This document shows, piece after piece, positions 45,901 through 54,252 of a stretch of DNA of 64,000 nt. Source of the stretch: Rhizobium sp. L1K21 (lineage in GTDB: Bacteria; Pseudomonadota; Alphaproteobacteria; Rhizobiales; Rhizobiaceae); assembly GCF_024055895.1 (NCBI RefSeq), contig NZ_JAMXLE010000001.1, positions 2,286,698 through 2,350,697 of the forward strand, given 5' to 3'. The position numbers and the translations under genes are program-made. The notes under the pieces are model-generated. The model did not search any database. It had not been told where the DNA came from and was given only the letters and a program-made list of their open reading frames with translations. How positions within the stretch are numbered: position 1 is the first letter of the stretch; each line of letters begins with the position of its first letter.

Positions 45901-46405
45901 CGGCTGCCTCTTCCAGAAGCTGGCGACGGGCCTGGGGCTTGGCCTGAATGAGTTCACCGATGCGGCCCTGCCCCACCATGGACGGCGAACGCGCGCCCGT
46001 GGAAGCATCGGCAAAAAGCAGCTGCACATCCTTGGCGCGCGCTTCCTTGCCGTTGATGCGATATATGGAGCCCTGCTCGCGCTCGATGCGGCGGGTGACC
46101 TGAATTTCATCCGTATCGTTGAAACTGGCGGGTGCCGTGCGGTCGGCATTGTCGAGATAAAGGCCGACTTCGGCGGTGTTTCGCGCCGGGCGGTTGCCGG
46201 AGCCGGAGAAGATCACGTCATCCATGCCGGATGCGCGCATGTTCTTGTAGGAGTTTTCGCCCATCACCCAGCGCAGCGCTTCCACGAGATTGGACTTGCC
46301 GCAGCCATTGGGGCCGACAATGCCGGTCAACCCGGCCTCGATGACAAATTCGGAGGGTTCGACGAAAGACTTGAAACCGACGAGGCGCAGCTTGTTGAAT
46401 TTCAT
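42944..46405 (-). CDS. smc: Chromosome segregation protein SMC
   Basis: 1153 residues. The N-terminal ATPase half has Walker A GPNGCGKSN (about 32-40) and is followed by a long coiled coil, a hinge at about residues 510-640, and a second coiled coil. The C-terminal half has the ABC signature LLSGGEQALTAMAL and Walker B ICVLDEVDAPLDDHN. It is the core of bacterial condensin. GAGGG precedes ATG 46405. The downstream position of smc relative to a dsbA-like gene and dciA-like gene is common in rhizobia. Confidence 0.97.
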   Translation of the reverse strand: MKFNKLRLVGFKSFVEPSEFVIEAGLTGIVGPNGCGKSNLVEALRWVMGENSYKNMRASGMDDVIFSGSGNRPARNTAEVGLYLDNADRTAPASFNDTDEIQVTRRIEREQGSIYRINGKEARAKDVQLLFADASTGARSPSMVGQGRIGELIQAKPQARRQLLEEAAGISGLHSRRHEAELRLRAAETNLERLEDITAQLESQIESLKRQARQANRFKTLSADIRAREATLLHIHWTQAREAEREADTALTAATNLVAERAQEQMEAAKNQAVASFKLPELREEEAKAAAALQRLQIARSQLEEDASRLLRRREELERRLMQLSQDIQREEQLLADNARILSELADEESLLTEEVEGAAERGEETRAALDAAADKLEISEAAFAKLTAERASAAAARQQAERWIADLAARRVRLQQQLEEAGREFSALDAKMAELPDVDTHRDRAEMAAEAVEEGEGAIAAADEAIEAARAEEQTARANSDNARQAVAALETEARTIERMLEAGAAGGEYKPVAEELSVDEGYEPALGAALGEDIESPLDQSAPRHWGMGAAKPDDPVLPDGATPLSAHVRAPQALSRRLAQTGIVSAEDGPRLQPLLKPGQRLVSKEGAVWRWDGHVSGADAPSSAALRLAQKNRLAGLESEISEARQNLEAVQGEHQKAASRVADCERQLRDARDRQRQLVRDAAEARDALAAAERAAGEITRRRDVLSEAKNGLESQLEEVTAQEEEARAQMEDAPDLSHLDVKLQEQQVIVATDRAALAEARANHDGLARENDMRRRRIAAIAQERETWKSRAGNAQSQIDTLKARSEEAREEIENLAEAPEEFEEKRIALMNQLQKAEEARRAAADRLAETENLQRGADQLAAQALAALADAREKRGRAEERLVSARQRRADSENRIATTLNCAPHEVLRLTGLSADSPLPDPQSIEIALDRLKIERERLGAVNLRADEEQAELSEKLSALIHERDDIVEAIRKLRSAIQNLNREGRERLLAAFDEVNAQFQRLFTHLFGGGTAELQLIESDDPLEAGLEILARPPGKKPQTMTLLSGGEQALTAMALIFAVFLTNPAPICVLDEVDAPLDDHNVERYCNLMDEMAASTDTRFVVITHNPITMARMDRLFGVTMAEQGVSQLVSVDLQTAEQMRDAG

Positions 46406-46790
46406 TTCTTTGCCCTCACGGCCGTTTCGAAGCTCACACTTCGGGCCTGCGGGCGCGCGCTGACGCGTGATGCCGGGGACACCTGTCGGGTGGAGGAATT
46501 CAATATCGTGAGACGATTCGGCGCAACGCGCCGGAAGCTCGGCCCCGTCAGGCGGTCAGCACGCAGTGCGGCGCGACCGTGAGGACAAGACAACCTCATC
46601 AAAAAACCGGGCGCAATACAACGATCGCGGCCCAGCATTTTGATCCGGTCGCGCTCAGAGCTTGCGATTAATGTTGGCCGACATGTCGTCAACCGAGATT
46701 TCCCCCGAGTATTAGTCGCTGTTGGCGGCGAATGTCGGTTTGGCATTCGCACCGCATTCAGCGACCGCATTCGATCTCGAAGCCCTTACA
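46406..46790. other. Intergenic region with decayed copy of the DsbA-like 3' end
   Basis: 385 bp between smc and the DsbA-like gene. Bases 46661-46817 are a diverged copy of the adjoining 46818-46974. The remainder (46406-46660) holds no recognised gene. Confidence 0.6.
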
Positions 46791-46974
46791 TCATTGAGAC
46801 GTTTTTGGGTCGCCAAGTTTGCTATCGATGATGGCCGACATGTCGTCAACCGAGATTTCCCCCGAATATTTGTCGCCATTGATGAAAAAGGTCGGTGTTG
46901 CATTCACACCGAATTCATCTGCCGCACGCGATCTCACGGCACTCACATCATCGAGAAGTTTCTGGTTCGTCAAG
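46661..46974. repeat. Imperfect tandem duplication, unit 157 bp
   Basis: 46661-46817 and 46818-46974 align without gaps at a constant 157-bp offset, for example GGCCGACATGTCGTCAACCG at both 46676 and 46833, and the unit ends CGCCAAG/CGTCAAG. The right unit is the coding 3' part of the DsbA-like gene; the left unit carries several stops in the corresponding frame and is non-coding. The present C-terminus (GDPKTSQ) is read from the first bases of the left copy. Confidence 0.9.
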
Positions 46975-47546
46975 CAGGCCTCGAAGCTCTCCTGTGTAAA
47001 ACCGGCCAATTTCGCCATTTGCAGGAGCGCACCGCGCTTGTCCTGCGCTGTGGCCCAATTGCCCTGCTGTTCAAAGAGGACCGAGACGAAGGGGAAATAC
47101 TGATCTTCAGGCGCGCAGCGCGCCAGCATGATGGCGGCGGCGGCCAGCTGGTCGAGCGGGAATTCGCGCAGAATGAAGCGCACCTTGCCAGTATCGATAT
47201 ATTTTTCCTTGATCGCCGGGAAGGTGTTGATCTCGAAGCGGGCGCAATGCGGGCAGGTCATCGACATATATTCGATAATCGTCACCGGCGCGTTTTCATC
47301 GCCGACCGAACGTTCGGGCAAAGCCCCCGGCTCCAGCAGTTTGGCTTCGTCGACATGACCCTGCGCTTCGGGAGCCTCGCCAGTGGCGGCGGTCTTGATG
47401 GAGGTATCGACGCCCGGATCGGCTTCCGGTTTGGCTGACGCATTTTCCGTCTCCTCACCGCCGGAGCAGGCGGCAAGAACGGCGGCGGATGCGGCAATTG
47501 CCGCGCCGCTTAGAAGCTGTCGTTTGGAAAGCAGAAGCTCAGTCAT
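46791..47546 (-). CDS. DsbA-family thiol:disulfide oxidoreductase lipoprotein
   Basis: 251 residues. A lipoprotein-like signal (SKRQLLSGAAIAASAAVLAAC, lipobox LAAC) is followed by an acidic linker and a thioredoxin-fold DsbA domain with active site CPHC in EYMSMTCPHCARFE, and cis-Pro in NATPTFFING. It probably oxidises cysteines of exported proteins. The final residues KLGDPKTSQ appear to come from a tandem-duplication junction, so the native C-terminus may have been slightly longer or different. CAGG lies upstream of ATG 47546. Confidence 0.88.
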   Translation of the reverse strand: MTELLLSKRQLLSGAAIAASAAVLAACSGGEETENASAKPEADPGVDTSIKTAATGEAPEAQGHVDEAKLLEPGALPERSVGDENAPVTIIEYMSMTCPHCARFEINTFPAIKEKYIDTGKVRFILREFPLDQLAAAAIMLARCAPEDQYFPFVSVLFEQQGNWATAQDKRGALLQMAKLAGFTQESFEACLTNQKLLDDVSAVRSRAADEFGVNATPTFFINGDKYSGEISVDDMSAIIDSKLGDPKTSQ

Positions 47547-47684
47547 CTATTAAACCTGTTTATTTATGGGCATTCGGTCACTTTGGATAAAGCGCCAGGA
47601 TGCCGCTTGCAAGAAAGAGTTCGGCAAACTTCTTCAAAGAAATGTGTTCAGTAAAGGGCGGCAAATATTAAATTACCGCAATGT

Positions 47685-48197
47685 TCAACGTTTTTGCCGG
47701 CTGGACAGCACACCGCGGCCCAGCCTTTGCAGGGCTTCCTTCAGCTTTCCATCGTCCATATCGCCAATCATATCGTCCAGTTGCTGGGCAGCGACGGCAT
47801 CGAGCGGGCGGAGCTTGCGGGCCTTGTGGGTCTGCGAAACCGGCTTTTGCACGATGCGCACCTGACGGATCGCGGGATAGCCGAAAAAGGCATTGATACG
47901 GGCAATCAGCTCGCCCTGCGCATGGGTGAGAAAGAGGGCGCGCGCACTTTCACAGGCGACCGTCAAAACGCCGGGCTGATAACCCTCATCAGCCATCTCG
48001 CTTACCCGGCGTGGCCATGTGATTCTTTCGGGCCGCGTGCAATCGGCGAAATCTTCGCCTGCAATTTCATCCCAGGAGCCGAGAAGGGCAGTGTTTATGC
48101 CAGCGCGACGCGACAAAACGGGGTCGATGACGCCGTTGGCCAGATCGGCCAGCGGTGCCGGTCCGCGCTTTCTCCATCCCTGTTTCGCCTCTGCCAT
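47685..48197 (-). CDS. DciA-like protein (DUF721)
   Basis: 170 residues of the DUF721 family: PLADLANGVIDPVLSRRAGINTALLGSWDEIAG at the N-terminus, and GVLTVACESARALFLTHAQGELIARINAFFG, the KH-like core. DciA proteins load or assist the replicative helicase DnaB in bacteria lacking DnaC. GAGG at the end of the upstream O-antigen-ligase-like gene provides the ribosome-binding site for ATG 48197. It precedes the DsbA-like gene on the same strand. Confidence 0.85.
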   Translation of the reverse strand: MAEAKQGWRKRGPAPLADLANGVIDPVLSRRAGINTALLGSWDEIAGEDFADCTRPERITWPRRVSEMADEGYQPGVLTVACESARALFLTHAQGELIARINAFFGYPAIRQVRIVQKPVSQTHKARKLRPLDAVAAQQLDDMIGDMDDGKLKEALQRLGRGVLSSRQKR

Positions 48198-48203
48198 GAA
48201 TGA

Positions 48204-49403
48204 TCAAACCTCGGACCTGCCAAGCGCCGGATTGCTGTCGGTTGCCGGCACGGACGCCGCCACAATGGTGGCAACCCATAAAAACAGGTTATCATAGATA
48301 TCGTGCCAGAAGATCAGATTTGTCATACCGCCAAGCACATAGACTGCGACAAGGGTCAGCGCGACGAAAAGGCGTTCCCGCCCCAGAACGGCTCTGAAAG
48401 CCTTTGCGGCGATGACGACCGGCGCGGCCAGCAAGGCGATAAGCGATAGCAGACCAACGAGGCCGCTATCGACGAGGGCGGTGACAAACCCATTGTGGAA
48501 ATGACTGTAACCGAACCCGGTCTGCTGGATCAGTTCCTGACGGTGTTGCATGCCAAAGCCGAAAATGGGGCGCTCAGCAATGAGATCGGCAGCATGCCGC
48601 CAGAGCATGAGCCGTTCAGCCGTGGAGTGTTCCTGCTGGCCGGAGACGACAAAAGATACGAACTGCATGAGACGTGCAATGATAGGTCCGGAAATGAAGA
48701 ACAGCACCAGGAGTGCCAGAGCCGCGGCAAGCAGGAACCAGCGATTCGCCATGCGCTTTCTGACGTCGGAGAAAAGCGTGACCACGAGAACAGGGCCCAC
48801 CAGCATGACCGGCAGAAGACCGCGCGTTTCGGACAAAACAAGACAGATCAATGCCGCCAGATATCCCGCGCAGCCCAATATGGCGCGCCAGGCGACGGGC
48901 GATGCGGTGTTGAGCAGGGCCAGTTGGCCGACGACTGCACAAATCAGGCCAAAGGGGATTGCATTGCCCGCGCCACCCTCGACACGCATGTGCAGAACGA
49001 CCGATTGATAAATGGCCAGCGGGAGAGCCAGGATGCAGCAGAAGCCGGCACCGAGCGCCAGCATGCCGATGAGATCGTCAGGCGTTGAAAGGCGCAGGCG
49101 TGGAATGATGAACCAAGGGAAAAGAAAGACGAAGACCGGGTAGAGAATTGCGAAATCGACGAGCTTCATGCCATTGAGGGCTGAAGCCAGCAGATTTGCC
49201 GCAACATAGGCCGTTGCCGATCCCGCCAACAACAGGTCGGTTCTTGTCAATGCGGCCGGTATCTTCTTGAAAACCAGCATGACGAGGGCCCATATTCCCG
49301 AAGCGGCCCATAGGGCGGTAATCGCGGAACCACCGACGCCACCGACGGCGCCCACCAAAAAAACGGCAATCTTGTTATTTTGTCTCTTGTCCGGGAAGTT
49401 CAT
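48204..49403 (-). CDS. O-antigen ligase/polymerase-like membrane protein
   Basis: 399 residues with about ten or more predicted membrane helices and the periplasmic loop of the Wzy/WaaL/RfaL family, including AERLMLWRHAADLIAERPIFGFGMQH and the conserved SHFHNGFVTALVDSGLVG motif (His residues implicated in glycan transfer). It likely ligates or polymerises an O-chain or exopolysaccharide in the inner membrane. It sits 6 nt upstream of dciA-like and divergent from mutY with no other polysaccharide genes nearby, which is an unusual place for it. Confidence 0.8.
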   Translation of the reverse strand: MNFPDKRQNNKIAVFLVGAVGGVGGSAITALWAASGIWALVMLVFKKIPAALTRTDLLLAGSATAYVAANLLASALNGMKLVDFAILYPVFVFLFPWFIIPRLRLSTPDDLIGMLALGAGFCCILALPLAIYQSVVLHMRVEGGAGNAIPFGLICAVVGQLALLNTASPVAWRAILGCAGYLAALICLVLSETRGLLPVMLVGPVLVVTLFSDVRKRMANRWFLLAAALALLVLFFISGPIIARLMQFVSFVVSGQQEHSTAERLMLWRHAADLIAERPIFGFGMQHRQELIQQTGFGYSHFHNGFVTALVDSGLVGLLSLIALLAAPVVIAAKAFRAVLGRERLFVALTLVAVYVLGGMTNLIFWHDIYDNLFLWVATIVAASVPATDSNPALGRSEV

Positions 49404-49472
49404 TAAAACCTATGTGCCTCTGAACGCGGGTCCACTGCTCGTTTCAAAACGCCAATCCGGTACAGTAAATCC

Positions 49473-50546
49473 ATGCAGGTGCACAATAGTTTAAACAAAA
49501 TTCCATCCACTGCAGAAAAGCTACTGGCGTGGTACGACAATCATCATCGGGAGTTGCCGTGGCGGGTGACGCCGCCCATGGCGGCGCGCGGCATCACGAA
49601 CAATCCCTATCATGTGTGGCTTTCGGAGGTCATGCTGCAGCAGACCACCGTGCAGGCTGTCAAAGCCTATTTCGAGAAGTTCACGGCTCTGTGGCCGCGT
49701 GTTGAAGACCTTGCGGCAGCACCGGAAGAAGATGTGATGAAGGCCTGGGCAGGCCTTGGTTATTATGCCCGCGCGCGCAACCTGAAAAAATGTGCTGAGG
49801 CGGTGGCATCCCAACATGGCGGGCGTTTTCCCAACACCGAGGAGGGGCTGAAAGCACTGCCGGGGATCGGCGACTATACGGCAGCGGCGATTGCGGCCAT
49901 CGCATTCAACCGGCAGGCCGCGGTGATGGACGGCAATGTGGAGCGGGTCATCGCGCGGCTCTACGCCATTTCAGATGCGCTGCCCGGCGCCAAGCCCGCC
50001 ATGCGGGCGCTCGTGCAGACGTTGACGCCGGAAAAGCGGCCCGGCGATTTCGCGCAGGCCATGATGGATCTCGGCGCCACGATCTGCACGCCTAAGCGTC
50101 CGGCCTGTATGCACTGTCCGTTGCGCGAAGACTGTATTGCGCTTGCGAGCGACGATCCGGAGCGATTTCCGGTCAAAGCACCCAAGAAAGAGAGGCCGGT
50201 TCGGCTGGGTGCGGCCTTCGTGGCGCAAAATTCAAACGGAGACATCTGGCTGCGGCGGCGCGCACCGAGCGGGCTTTTGGGCGGTATGAGCGAGGTGCCG
50301 ACAACGGACTGGAATTCACGCCGCGACGGGGCAACTGAACTGACAGCCGCCCCCTGCCCGGCGGATTGGCGCGCCTGCGGGGTCGTGACCCACATTTTCA
50401 CGCATTTTGAACTGCGTCTTTCCGTCTTCCATGCGCAGGGCGTGGAACAGGTGGACGGTCACGGCTGGTGGTCGCCGCTTACAGAAGTTGATGGCGAAGC
50501 GCTGCCGACTGTAATGAAAAAGGCAATTAATGCCGCTATGAGTTAG
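49473..50546 (+). CDS. mutY: A/G-specific adenine glycosylase
   Basis: 357 residues. Removes adenine mispaired with 8-oxoguanine. It has the helix-hairpin-helix LPGIGDYTAAAI, catalytic Glu in SEVMLQQTT (about Glu52) and Asp in VMDGNVERV (about 153), and the 4Fe-4S cysteines CTPKRPACMHCPLREDC. The C-terminal NUDIX-like domain (about 235-355) recognises 8-oxoG. ATG 49473 is used. It is divergent from the O-antigen-ligase-like gene. Confidence 0.95.
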   Translation: MQVHNSLNKIPSTAEKLLAWYDNHHRELPWRVTPPMAARGITNNPYHVWLSEVMLQQTTVQAVKAYFEKFTALWPRVEDLAAAPEEDVMKAWAGLGYYARARNLKKCAEAVASQHGGRFPNTEEGLKALPGIGDYTAAAIAAIAFNRQAAVMDGNVERVIARLYAISDALPGAKPAMRALVQTLTPEKRPGDFAQAMMDLGATICTPKRPACMHCPLREDCIALASDDPERFPVKAPKKERPVRLGAAFVAQNSNGDIWLRRRAPSGLLGGMSEVPTTDWNSRRDGATELTAAPCPADWRACGVVTHIFTHFELRLSVFHAQGVEQVDGHGWWSPLTEVDGEALPTVMKKAINAAMS

Positions 50547-50573
50547 CGCGCAAACGCGAATCAAGAGGTTTTC

Positions 50574-51188
50574 ATGCGAGCGGACATACGTCACATCGTT
50601 TTTGATATCGGCAAGGTGCTTATTCATTACGACCCGGAAATTCCCTTTCGCCGGGTCATTCCCGACGCTGCGAAACGCGCATGGTTTCTGGAAAATGTCT
50701 GCACCGCCGCCTGGAACATCGAACAGGACCGCGGCCGTGGCTGGGATGAGGCAGAAGCCCTGCTGATTGCCGAACATCCCGATCACGAGGCCGAAATCCG
50801 CGCCTTCCGGCAATATTGGCACGAGATGGTGCCGCATGCCTATGACGAGAGCGTGGCGATCCTGAAGCGCTTTCTGAATGAGGGGCGCGATGTGACATTG
50901 CTGACCAATTTTGCGACCGATACCTTTGCCCAGGCGCAGGAAATCTATCCCTTCCTGAAGGAGACCCGAGGCGTCACCGTTTCCGGTCATGTGAAGCTGA
51001 TCAAGCCCGATCTCGAGATTTACCGGGTTCACACCGAGACCTTTGATCTTGACCCGTCGGCAAGCCTCTTTATCGACGATTCACTGGCCAATGTAGAAGG
51101 GGCGCGCGCCTTCGGATGGAATGCGATCCACTTTACCGACCCTGAGGCCCTGAAAAAGGACCTGGCCGATTACGAGCTCTTGGACTGA
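50574..51188 (+). CDS. HAD-superfamily hydrolase
   Basis: 204 residues with HAD motif I FDIGKVL, motif II Thr in LLTNF, motif III Lys in LIKPD and motif IV FIDDS. It is of the YihX-like class (2-haloacid dehalogenase/phosphatase group), where Asp-x-Gly replaces the second Asp of motif I. AGAGG precedes ATG 50574, 27 nt after mutY. Its end overlaps the convergent GT41 gene by 19 nt. Substrate unknown, probably a sugar phosphate. Confidence 0.85.
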   Translation: MRADIRHIVFDIGKVLIHYDPEIPFRRVIPDAAKRAWFLENVCTAAWNIEQDRGRGWDEAEALLIAEHPDHEAEIRAFRQYWHEMVPHAYDESVAILKRFLNEGRDVTLLTNFATDTFAQAQEIYPFLKETRGVTVSGHVKLIKPDLEIYRVHTETFDLDPSASLFIDDSLANVEGARAFGWNAIHFTDPEALKKDLADYELLD

Positions 51189-53053
51189 GATTTCTCGGCC
51201 AACATGTCCAAATAGACCGCCTCCAGCTGGGCGGTCTTTGCTTTTGTGTCGAAAAGCGGTGCGGTGTCGCGGGCGTTTCTCAGATGTTGGCGCAAAGCGG
51301 CGAGGCGTTGGGGATCCCTGGCGATCGCAATGGCCAACGCTTCAAAGGCCTGCAAATCATCGGCCACCAGTTCGGGCAGACCGACGGCGGTGAGCAGACT
51401 TTCCGACACGCGGCCGGCAAAGCTCTTGCCCTTGAAACTGACAACCGGCACACCGGCCCAGAGCGAATCCGACGTGGTCGTGTGACCGTTGCACGGACCG
51501 GTGTCGAGCGCGATATCGGCCTGCGGCAAGCGGCGCAGATGCTCCGCCACGGGCATGTTTTCAGCGAAGATGACACGTGCGGGGTCAATGCCGGCTGAGC
51601 GGGCTGCCGTCTGCAGATTTTCCCGCGCCTTGGGCTGCATCTGACCGAGCCAGAGAACGCTGCCTTCGACTGCCGCCAGAATATGCATCCATGCGACAAA
51701 GACCGGCGCACGGATCTTGGCGGCGTGGTTGAACGAGCAAAAGACGATCCCCTCTTCCGGCAGACCGTGCTCAGCACGTGATCCGGTCCGTTCCACGCGT
51801 TCACGCCGATTGTCGTTGCATTGGTATGAGACCGGCAGCCGTCTCAGCTTCTCCTGAAAGAACGGCTCGCTTGCAAGAGGCGTGACGATCTCATCGGTGA
51901 TTGCATAATCAATACCAGCCCCTGTCACGCTGCCGGGATAGCCAAGCCAGCTCACCTGAACCGGCGCCGGGCGCTGGCAGAAGATGGCAAGCCTCGAGCC
52001 CTGTGTGAAGCCCTTGAGATCGACGAGGATATCGATGCCGGAATCGCGGATGATCTCGACGGCCTCCTCGTTGGATTTCTCCAGAATATCGACGTAGAAA
52101 TCGACCGTATCGAGCATGCGGTCGTGCATCTCGTCTTCTCTCAGTTCTTCCGGCGTGTGACAGAAGGCGAAGATTTCGAAACGGCTGCGGTCGTGGTTCT
52201 CCAGAATGCCGGCGAGCAGGCTCATCGTGGCGTGATTGTAGAAATCGCAGGACACATAGCCAATGCGCACGATGCCCGGCTCCTTGCCCGGCACCAGCGT
52301 ATCATAGGTTTCGGGTCGCTCGGCAACCGGCGGCAGGGCAACATCGGCGGTACGGCGCGCATAGCGAGCCAAGAGCGCCTCATCATCGGTCCACATCAAG
52401 GCGCGGAAGGCATTTTCCCTTAGATCGGCGGCATCGCCTTCTTTCCTGTAGGCGGCTTCAAGCTGCACCTGCAGAATGGAGGCCGTTGTCAGGTCAGCGA
52501 GATTGGAGGCGCACCAGAAAAGTTCGCACACCGCCAGCCTGTCGCCGGGCTTTGCATCGACAGCCTTTTTCAGCGGGCGATAGGCCTCGGCAAAACGGCC
52601 AAGGCCGTTGAGGATCAGGCCGGCGCTGATGCTTTCCTCATAGGTCTCGGCAATGCGCGCCAGCATGGTGGCAAACGGCAAAGCTTCGGCATAGTCGCCC
52701 AGCTCGGCATACATGCTGCACAGGGCGGTCAGGACTTCCGGCTCTTCGGTGTCATAGCGCAATGCGAGGGTTAAAACCTTGATCGATTCGCGCGGCACAA
52801 GTGCCTGGGCAAAAAGGCTGGCGGCGCGGAAAGCGACCTTTTTCCAGTCTTCCTCGGACATTTCCAGCGCCTGGGCGTAACGGATTGCGGCGCGACGCTT
52901 TTCACCGAGCGCCTCGTGTGCGGCACCGGCCAGAAGCAGCACTTCACGATCCGGCTGGCCTTCTGCGAAGATCGTTCCAAGCGCGCCCAGCGCTGCCTGC
53001 ATATTACCATTGTTGAACTCGACCTTCGCAAGGTCCAGCATTCGCGCGATCAA
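51170..53053 (-). CDS. TPR-containing GT41-family glycosyltransferase (bacterial O-GlcNAc-transferase-like)
   Basis: About 627 residues. The N-terminal half (to about 260) consists of helical TPR-like repeats (GLILNGLGRFAEAYRPLKKAV). The C-terminal half is an SPY/OGT glycosyltransferase: IGYVSCDFYNHATMSLLAGIL, LVDLKGFTQGSRLAIFCQRPAPVQVSWLGYPG and LDTGPCNGHTTTSDSLWAGVPVV, the UDP-sugar site. It probably modifies protein Ser/Thr in the cytoplasm, perhaps flagellin or another surface protein. TTG 53053 is preferred to an upstream TTG at 53083 because GGGAG lies about 9 nt before it. Target unknown. Confidence 0.87.
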   Translation of the reverse strand: MIARMLDLAKVEFNNGNMQAALGALGTIFAEGQPDREVLLLAGAAHEALGEKRRAAIRYAQALEMSEEDWKKVAFRAASLFAQALVPRESIKVLTLALRYDTEEPEVLTALCSMYAELGDYAEALPFATMLARIAETYEESISAGLILNGLGRFAEAYRPLKKAVDAKPGDRLAVCELFWCASNLADLTTASILQVQLEAAYRKEGDAADLRENAFRALMWTDDEALLARYARRTADVALPPVAERPETYDTLVPGKEPGIVRIGYVSCDFYNHATMSLLAGILENHDRSRFEIFAFCHTPEELREDEMHDRMLDTVDFYVDILEKSNEEAVEIIRDSGIDILVDLKGFTQGSRLAIFCQRPAPVQVSWLGYPGSVTGAGIDYAITDEIVTPLASEPFFQEKLRRLPVSYQCNDNRRERVERTGSRAEHGLPEEGIVFCSFNHAAKIRAPVFVAWMHILAAVEGSVLWLGQMQPKARENLQTAARSAGIDPARVIFAENMPVAEHLRRLPQADIALDTGPCNGHTTTSDSLWAGVPVVSFKGKSFAGRVSESLLTAVGLPELVADDLQAFEALAIAIARDPQRLAALRQHLRNARDTAPLFDTKAKTAQLEAVYLDMLAEKSQSKSS

Positions 53054-53125
53054 GTTTTGGTCTCCCGATTCGTCATTGTCCAAGCGATATCGGGCCGGTC
53101 TTGCGTCAGGCTGTTTGTACGAAAA

Positions 53126-53674
53126 TCAGGTTTTCAAAAGCAGTTCGAGCGCGGGTTTAATATCGGCAAAGGTGGTTTGGCCGCCATCGAAATGCTGCTG
53201 CAGCAGCGCACCCAGAAGAAGACAGTAGGCTGCAGAGCCGTATGCCTCTCCAGCAAGGGCTTCAAACAGCGCTTTATAACGTGTGTTGGCAAGCTGCATG
53301 GATTCGTCTGCGGCAATCTCTTCCGGCGAGCGCCCCCGCAGATAATCCATCATGAGCGTAACCTCATCGGCAATGCCCGGCGTCAGTTCATCAAAGAGCT
53401 GCCGCATGAGCTCGATGCGGCTTTCAAGGTTTGTCGCGGGCACCTGCGCAAGCTTTTCGGCGGCGTCGGCAACGCCTTGCGTTACAACCGCGCTTGATGC
53501 GGCGAACAGTGCCTTCTTGGAGGGGAAGTAATGATAAAGCGCGCTTTTGGAAAGGCCCAGTTCGCGGGCGATTTCACGCATGCCAAGGGCGGAATAGCCA
53601 TTTTTGGAAAACAGCGTGGCCGCAGCCGCTGCAAGCTCCATACGGTATGCATCGTGATCAATGATCCTGGGCAT
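53126..53674 (-). CDS. TetR-family transcriptional regulator
   Basis: 182 residues. HTH at about 25-50 (SALGMREIARELGLSKSALYHYFPSKKALF) and a ligand domain of no recognised specificity. ATG 53674 has AAGG about 9 nt upstream; a TTG at 53695 is rejected. Two similar 16-bp near-palindromes flank the promoter shared with the divergent DUF2269 gene, so it most likely represses itself and that two-gene operon. Confidence 0.88.
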   Translation of the reverse strand: MPRIIDHDAYRMELAAAAATLFSKNGYSALGMREIARELGLSKSALYHYFPSKKALFAASSAVVTQGVADAAEKLAQVPATNLESRIELMRQLFDELTPGIADEVTLMMDYLRGRSPEEIAADESMQLANTRYKALFEALAGEAYGSAAYCLLLGALLQQHFDGGQTTFADIKPALELLLKT

Positions 53675-53687
53675 CGAAAACCTTAAA

Positions 53688-53759
53688 TCGTCCAACTGGT
53701 CGAAAACATATTGACAATTTTCGGTCCTGTCGAATAGATATTTTCGACCACTTGGACGA
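53688..53759. promoter_or_regulatory. Divergent promoter with paired TetR operators
   Basis: TCGTCCAACTGGTCGA (53688-53703) and TCGACCACTTGGACGA (53744-53759) are near-palindromes and near-reverse complements of each other, centres 56 bp apart. Between them TTGACA (53711-53716) and TAGATA (53735-53740), 18 nt apart, form the rightward promoter; the right operator covers its start point. Confidence 0.75.
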
Positions 53760-53765
53760 AATAAA

Positions 53766-54236
53766 ATGAACAGCTACGATATTCTCAAGGTCATCCACAT
53801 TCTCTCCGTTTGCCTGATGATCGGTGCAACAGCGATCAACGGATTGCTGCACGCGCTTGTCATCAAGGGGAATTCACCGCTTCCCGCATCACAAACGCTG
53901 CACAACATCATGCAGGTCAACCGCCTGATCATGGCACCGGGCTTTGTCGGGATTATTGTGTCAGGGCTCTGGCTGATCCAGGTGGTGGGTTTTGCCGTCG
54001 GCGACGTCTGGCTTTTGACCTCCATCATCCTGACGGCGGTGCTTATCCTGGCATTTGGCCTTGGCTACCGTGTCGAGGCCCGCCTGGAGCGGATCGCAGA
54101 CACGGCGAACAACGAAGGCCAACACGGATTGCCCGGCAGCTATCGACGCCTGTTCGGCCTGGTCACACCCATCGGCGGCGGTGCCACCATTATCAGCATC
54201 ATCATCGTCTATTTGATGGTCGCCAAGCCCATGTAA
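53766..54236 (+). CDS. DUF2269-family membrane protein
   Basis: 156 residues with four predicted membrane helices (ILKVIHILSVCLMIGATAING, IMAPGFVGIIVSGLWLIQVVG, WLLTSIILTAVLILAFGLGY, TPIGGGATIISIIIVYLMVA). The KVIHILSV opening and spacing suit DUF2269. Function unknown. It is the first gene of the TetR-controlled pair, 16 nt before the methyltransferase-like gene. Confidence 0.78.
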   Translation: MNSYDILKVIHILSVCLMIGATAINGLLHALVIKGNSPLPASQTLHNIMQVNRLIMAPGFVGIIVSGLWLIQVVGFAVGDVWLLTSIILTAVLILAFGLGYRVEARLERIADTANNEGQHGLPGSYRRLFGLVTPIGGGATIISIIIVYLMVAKPM

Positions 54237-54252
54237 ATTGAAGGACAATATA

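Noticed and set aside
46402-46770. Minus-strand 122-codon frame after the DsbA-like gene
   Set aside because: It mostly covers the decayed left copy of the tandem duplication and non-coding sequence; no domain visible.
50574-51188. HAD hydrolase suspected of lacking the second motif I aspartate
   Set aside because: Asp-x-Gly in motif I is usual for this YihX-like group, so it is not evidence of inactivity.
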